A stretch of DNA of 64,000 bases from Botryotinia globosa (taxonomy: Eukaryota; Ascomycota; Leotiomycetes; Helotiales; Sclerotiniaceae): assembly GCA_014898425.1 (NCBI GenBank), contig RCSZ01000008.1, positions 1,065,501-1,129,500 on the forward strand, written 5' to 3'. Every line of letters starts with the position of its first letter. Position 1 is the first letter of the stretch. A program made the translations under genes and the position numbers. The notes under the pieces were generated by a model. The model made no database searches. It was not told the origin of the DNA and saw only the letters and a list, made by a program, of their open reading frames with translations. Positions 59,990-64,000 of this stretch are shown piece after piece.

Positions 59990-61800
59990 AATTATGAAAA
60001 TATACAGAGTATGGAGAAAAAGAATGTGATTTTTCGCGAACAGCACGAAAATTGGAGAATGGAATGAAATATAAAGCAAAAGCAATCAAACCTTTCAAAA
60101 CTTTCGTAATTTCACGATTCTCATTTCATCATATATAGAATATGGAAAAATTCCAATCCATCCAATCCATTCAATCCATTAATGTTCATCTCATTAAGGA
60201 TCATTGTAATATCCCGAAACGCGCATTTACACTTTATTTTCAATATATTTCAGACGGGAGTTCGGCTGTTGGGGAAAGAACCGAGGATATTTAGGGAATG
60301 GTTGATGGAAATTACAGGCGGCTAAACTTATTATGGAATGCCTAGAAGTCCACGGGTACTTAAGTAGGACAGAAGTGGCTGATGTGCTTCGTTGAGTGGG
60401 GGGTAACAGGGAGAAATCACTGATGGAAAATTTATGAAACGTGTCACCCATGTCGAAATTACTTCTTCCATAGGAGAGTTGACGTACGAAGTGAAGTATG
60501 CATGATGGAAATGTATATATGTCATCTGAAGAACTCGTGCTACTTCGTACCGGATGATTGACTTGGGTCAGAATATCGATATTCTCCATACATGGCTCAC
60601 GCTACCTACTTATACATGGTGAATACGCGCAGCGAGGGTTTGCGCATGATACATACGTCAAAGCGGCGATTCGACTCATCTGAATGAATTAATAAGGGCT
60701 AGTTGGATGTTCCAGTCAAATTCAACATCTCACAAGATTTGAATGTTGTAATTGGTTTGCACATTTGATAAATCCTCAGTGTTGTACTGCAGTTTGTGAA
60801 GAATATCACGTTACAGCGTGGCTACTCACCACACTAAACCTTAGTTCAAGCTAGCCTTGAACTAAACGATTGTTATATATAAGAGATAAAGATATCCCTC
60901 AAGGATCTCTGTCCTCTTTAGCTACTTCATTCTGGTTTATTTATACCTCTATCGATTTGATCGTAAGACAGTCTAGACAATTGGATACTCTGGCACCCTG
61001 TGCCTTAGTTAGTCCATGGCTAAGATCTAGCACCCTCTCCCATTTTTGAAGGTGGACTATCTGATTGCAAGCAATATTCGAACGTCATACTTCGTTCCTG
61101 CCTATTCTTACATCTTTCCCGTGACCAAGGGAGGCTTAGGGCAAGCCTTTTTAGGCATCATATTGCGGGCTCACGACAAGTATTCTTCACCAATTACAAT
61201 CCATGGCGACAAAGTGATTCATCAGCCACTGTTATGCCTCATAGGCAGACTCCAAAGCTCCAACAAAATTGTTCTACAGCTCAAGAAGAATGCTATCAAA
61301 TTTCTCTTTCTCTTGAAGTCAATGAAGAAAGCAGTTCCGCAGCTGTTCGTCGCCCTACCAGTGTGTTCTTGAGAAAATAGAGCGAGGCATGAGTCTCACT
61401 GTGTGTGGACATTCAAGAATTCAAGGACCTGAATGAAGAGACGGCGATGAGTACTAAGTAGTATTCATGCGGAAGAAGAGCTCGAATAAACTTACCGCGC
61501 GTGTTCGTATAATTTCACCACCTGTTCAAGAATGAAAAGAATGAAAAGAACCTTGTGAATTCTTTGAAGCAACACTCAAGTGGATTATGATGTCAATTAC
61601 TCATCGCTCGCACCGGCAAAAGTTGTTATGGCCTATTATGACTCAGAGTACTGGATATTGATTTTACAAGACAAATTGGCACTTTACAGACTCTAAACTT
61701 TGTCCATATTTCTTTGAACAGTTTATATTGTTGAACCCATGCTCACTATCTAATATACAATAACCTGGAAGTCCAGGCTGATAAATGATCCTTCGTAATC
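59990..61800. other. 1.8-kb intergenic region with LTR-like sequence
   Basis: 59990-60250 should be the esterase promoter (ATCCA repeats near 60150). A perfect hairpin lies at 60841-60865, followed by TATATAAGAGATAAAG and other LTR-like words to about 61020, related to the 56.7-kb block. The plus frame 61046-61372 has no family motif and I do not annotate it. Confidence 0.45.
60841..61020. repeat. Hairpin plus LTR-like remnant
   Basis: TTAGTTCAAG-CTAGC-CTTGAACTAA is a perfect 10-bp-arm inverted repeat. Right after it, TTATATATAAGAGATAAAGA, CCTCTTTAGCTACTTCATTCT and a poly-pyrimidine block match the fragments near 56700 and 57175. Likely a degraded LTR end. Confidence 0.45.
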
Positions 61801-62634
61801 TCATCCTCGTCCCCGGTGCTTCTTGCCCACAGAACTTTCGAGAGATTCCAAAAGGTTTTCTAAATAAAGCCGTCTCTGCTGCTCGATAAGTTTTAGGGCG
61901 ATACTGTCACGCTTCAACTCGTCCCTTTCCAGATCCTTTAGAGGTTCCCACTTTCTCCAAACCACGGCAGTAGAATTACACGAACCTCTTCTTTGACCAA
62001 GTTTCTCAATACCTACACTACCCAACTCATCACCTTGGACATACTGTCCATACAGAGGTCCGCTATTCTGTCCACCGGGCACGTAAAAGCGGTACGAGAT
62101 TTCTTCTTCTAAATCCTCTGCGATTGATAGAAAGCGAGCTCCAAGTTGCCGTTCTCCTGGTCGAGAATTTCTGGAGTCTGCTTTAAGAGGCTCCTTGACA
62201 AAAAGAGCCCGGTCGAGGTAACTTTTGCCATTCTCTGGAGTTCTTACATAGGACAGTGCTACGATAGCCTTAGGAAGACCAGAAGATATTGTGTCTGATA
62301 GACGGAAACATTCGACTATTCTATATTCGGATCTTACTGACATGCCGGAGTAGGTATGAGTTATAGAGAGGATGGTGTCGTGATCAGTAATTTGAACTTC
62401 GTTACTTATATAGTAATTCTTGAAGTTTTATAGAAGCTCTGAAGGTCGTTTAATTTTCTGTTGGATCGAAGTTTGAGGAGTGCATAATCTTGGGGCTGAA
62501 GGGTTCTCGAAATAGTCTTTCCAGAGTCCAAGTTCTCTCGCAGGTAGCTTTGGCGTTGAGGTAAGGAGTTTGACTAGAGCAGATATCTCACGGTCTGTGG
62601 TCCTGTTTGAAGATCTTTGTGTGATTTCTTCCAA
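61801..62634 (-). pseudogene. Hypothetical gene interrupted by one in-frame TAA
   Basis: Two consecutive minus-strand open segments, up to 62428 and from 62427 to 61801, lie in the same frame, separated by a single TAA at 62428-62430. The sequence before it (KRPSELL) and after it (NFKNYYISNEVQITDHDTIL) reads on as ordinary protein, with no splice sites to remove the stop. The downstream part has its own ATG at 62343 and could make a 180-residue protein: mixed alpha/beta then a charged helix (LKLIEQQRRLYLENLLESLE). The upstream part lacks an ATG, so a 5' exon is missing or the gene is dead. TAA from CAA is a typical RIP change. Family unknown. Confidence 0.45.
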
Positions 62635-63119
62635 GACACTAGGACTTGTCGTTGTGGTATTGAATGCAAGGTATCAAGTGAAGGCTGCTGTGTACACTGG
62701 GGCTAAGAGCGAAGTCGATATAGTGAGAAGACTTCGTGATGGATGAGACGGATGGGGTCTTGACAGTAGTGGATAGCGTACTGGGGTAGGTGTTGAAATG
62801 ATGTTATATAGTTCTGTTGTGTGTAGGTAGCGGTACTATGTTACGAGATTCGCCCTTTTCAATGCATGTTTTTTGAGCTTGTAGCAGATGGATACAGGAA
62901 ATAGGAATCTTGATAGCTTATATAGACATTTTGAGTAGTTGATGACTCTGGAAAAGACTCATACCATTGAAGAAAATGGTCAAGTTCAAGAAATATATAT
63001 GATTGGTGTGGTGGTGTCATTTCAGTCACACAAGTCACTTTGCAAGACACGATAAAAAACAATGACTCAATCATATTTTTTTTTTGTGAAAACCCATGCT
63101 TAATTCAGTTATTCCTAGA
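62635..63119. other. Gap before the last gene
   Basis: About 480 nt. The minus frame 62859-63074 has no motif. 3' UTR of the next gene and promoter of the interrupted one. Confidence 0.35.
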
Positions 63120-64000
63120 TTACTCATCAAAATCCGACTCATACCAATTATCATCCGCAAACGGTACAGAAAGCCCACGGCTTGCCTCCATAATCGGAGC
63201 CAAGCGCCGCGCATCCTCTTCTCGTTTATCCGACGAGCGATCCGGCGAACCTCGTTTCAACTTCCAAACTCGCCCCCAGCATAAATCCCGATAGACGGGA
63301 TCGAACTTCTGTCCAGAGGGTGTTTGATCAAATGGTTCAAAAATGGTGATTCGGAAGTTGGTATTGCTATGATCGTTCTTTCCCTGCTTTGCATTATGTA
63401 TTGGCCATTTATCGCAGGAAAGAAATTTTCGGACCCATCGCAGTAAAGTCGTTGGATAATTTGGTTGGCCAAAGTATATTCGTTGGATAGGACGATAAAT
63501 TGCGAAGGGGGCTATGTTACTGGGTCTTGTATAAAGAAGGCAGATCTGCAGAGTTTCCACGCAGGTTGTCCGTCGTCGTCCAGTGTCCATCTCTCGAATC
63601 CCACTTCGATGATAATCTCAGGAAATTCCTCTAGACAGTAAGGATTCACGTCGACTATGAGTCGGAGATTTATTTGTCCACCAAGATCTAGGGTTCGCAT
63701 AAAGTGTTCATGTTGAGGGAGGAAATATTTCTGAAAGCGCTCGAGAATTTTGAAATTGAGAGACTCCTTAGAGTCACCTGAGTCAGGTGATCGGAGAATA
63801 GCTCCCGTGATAGTTCGAGCGTGCCATAATATGTTGCGTCTCCATTCATCGATTTCCTCTTGAGAATTCTCGTGGCAGTAGAAGGTACGTTGGGAATAGA
63901 GAACAGAAGCATTGGCATCAGGAGACTCGGGAGCGATATCTGGCGCTTTGGTATTAGATCCAACGTTTGATTGGCAATGGATGATCTTGAAAATATCCAT
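63120..64000 (-). CDS. Hypothetical two-exon protein, 247 aa as seen
   Basis: Exons 64000-63521 and 63383-63120, joined with a GTAACA donor and a GCAG acceptor (intron 137 nt). The first codon ATG ends exactly at the window edge, so it may start further upstream. Exon 1 has a helical segment with YFLPQHEHFMRTLDL and a strand-rich part (QINLRLIVDVNPYCLEEFPE). Exon 2 is hydrophilic, ending in an acidic tail (DDNWYESDFDE). No signal peptide or known domain seen. Spacing and style resemble the interrupted hypothetical gene next to it, but I see no sequence relation. Confidence 0.5.

Noticed and set aside
60841..60865. Hairpin considered as a transcription terminator
   Set aside because: Fungal nuclear genes do not use such terminators; placed instead with LTR-like debris.
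61046..61372. 108-residue plus frame next to LTR-like sequence
   Set aside because: No family motif, no gene context; could be a transposon remnant but I cannot support it.

Overview
The window is nuclear DNA of a filamentous ascomycete. Genes carry several short GT-AG introns (mostly about 45-65 nt), codon use is balanced, and the families are typical of plant-associated Pezizomycotina: MFS porters, a CBM1 esterase, GH31, 2EXR proteins, a cysteine-rich secreted protein. Gene-bearing stretches alternate with very AT-rich islands full of decayed transposons whose copies differ by C-to-T/G-to-A transitions, as expected after repeat-induced point mutation (RIP). I infer a leotiomycete, possibly Sclerotiniaceae; this is not proven by the sequence.

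0-12.4 kb is a metabolic block: a small PAM2-motif protein (-), a 14-TM DHA2 drug/H+ antiporter (-), a sugar-type MFS porter (+), a cytosolic GH31 alpha-xylosidase/alpha-glucosidase (-) convergent with it, and a phenol-hydroxylase-type FAD monooxygenase (-). The porter/GH31 pair could import and cleave xyloglucan-type oligosaccharides.

12.4-19.3 kb is decaying: a frameshifted conserved gene, a broken Hsp70/HSPA12-like gene, and a protein built from five CX2CX6C cysteine knuckles. 19.7-24.3 kb has a monocarboxylate-type MFS porter and two disordered Ser-rich proteins. 26.4-26.9 kb encodes a secreted protein with two knottin-like cysteine patterns, one per exon. 29.5-34.3 kb holds three 2EXR paralogues in tandem; in each an intron interrupts the sequence AT^G at the beginning of the coding region.

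34.3-48.4 kb is gene-poor. It has an 8-bp CCAACCCT minisatellite, a pogo-type MITE, two copies of a palindromic AT-rich element (one with a nested MITE), long microsatellites, polypurine and 11-bp arrays, and a single gene, a bestrophin-like anion channel with an unusual intron. 48.4-56.1 kb has an alpha/beta-hydrolase (-), an aldo/keto reductase fused to a RidA domain (-), and a seven-exon amino-acid permease (+). 56-58.4 kb is another AT-rich island with LTR-like repeats and a foldback MITE with a perfect 9-bp target duplication. 58.5-60 kb encodes a secreted CBM1-SGNH esterase. The right end has LTR-like debris, an ORF split by one in-frame TAA, and a two-exon hypothetical gene at the window edge.

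Gene models were spliced by eye from reading frame, GT/AG sites and family conservation; exon coordinates are given in each entry.
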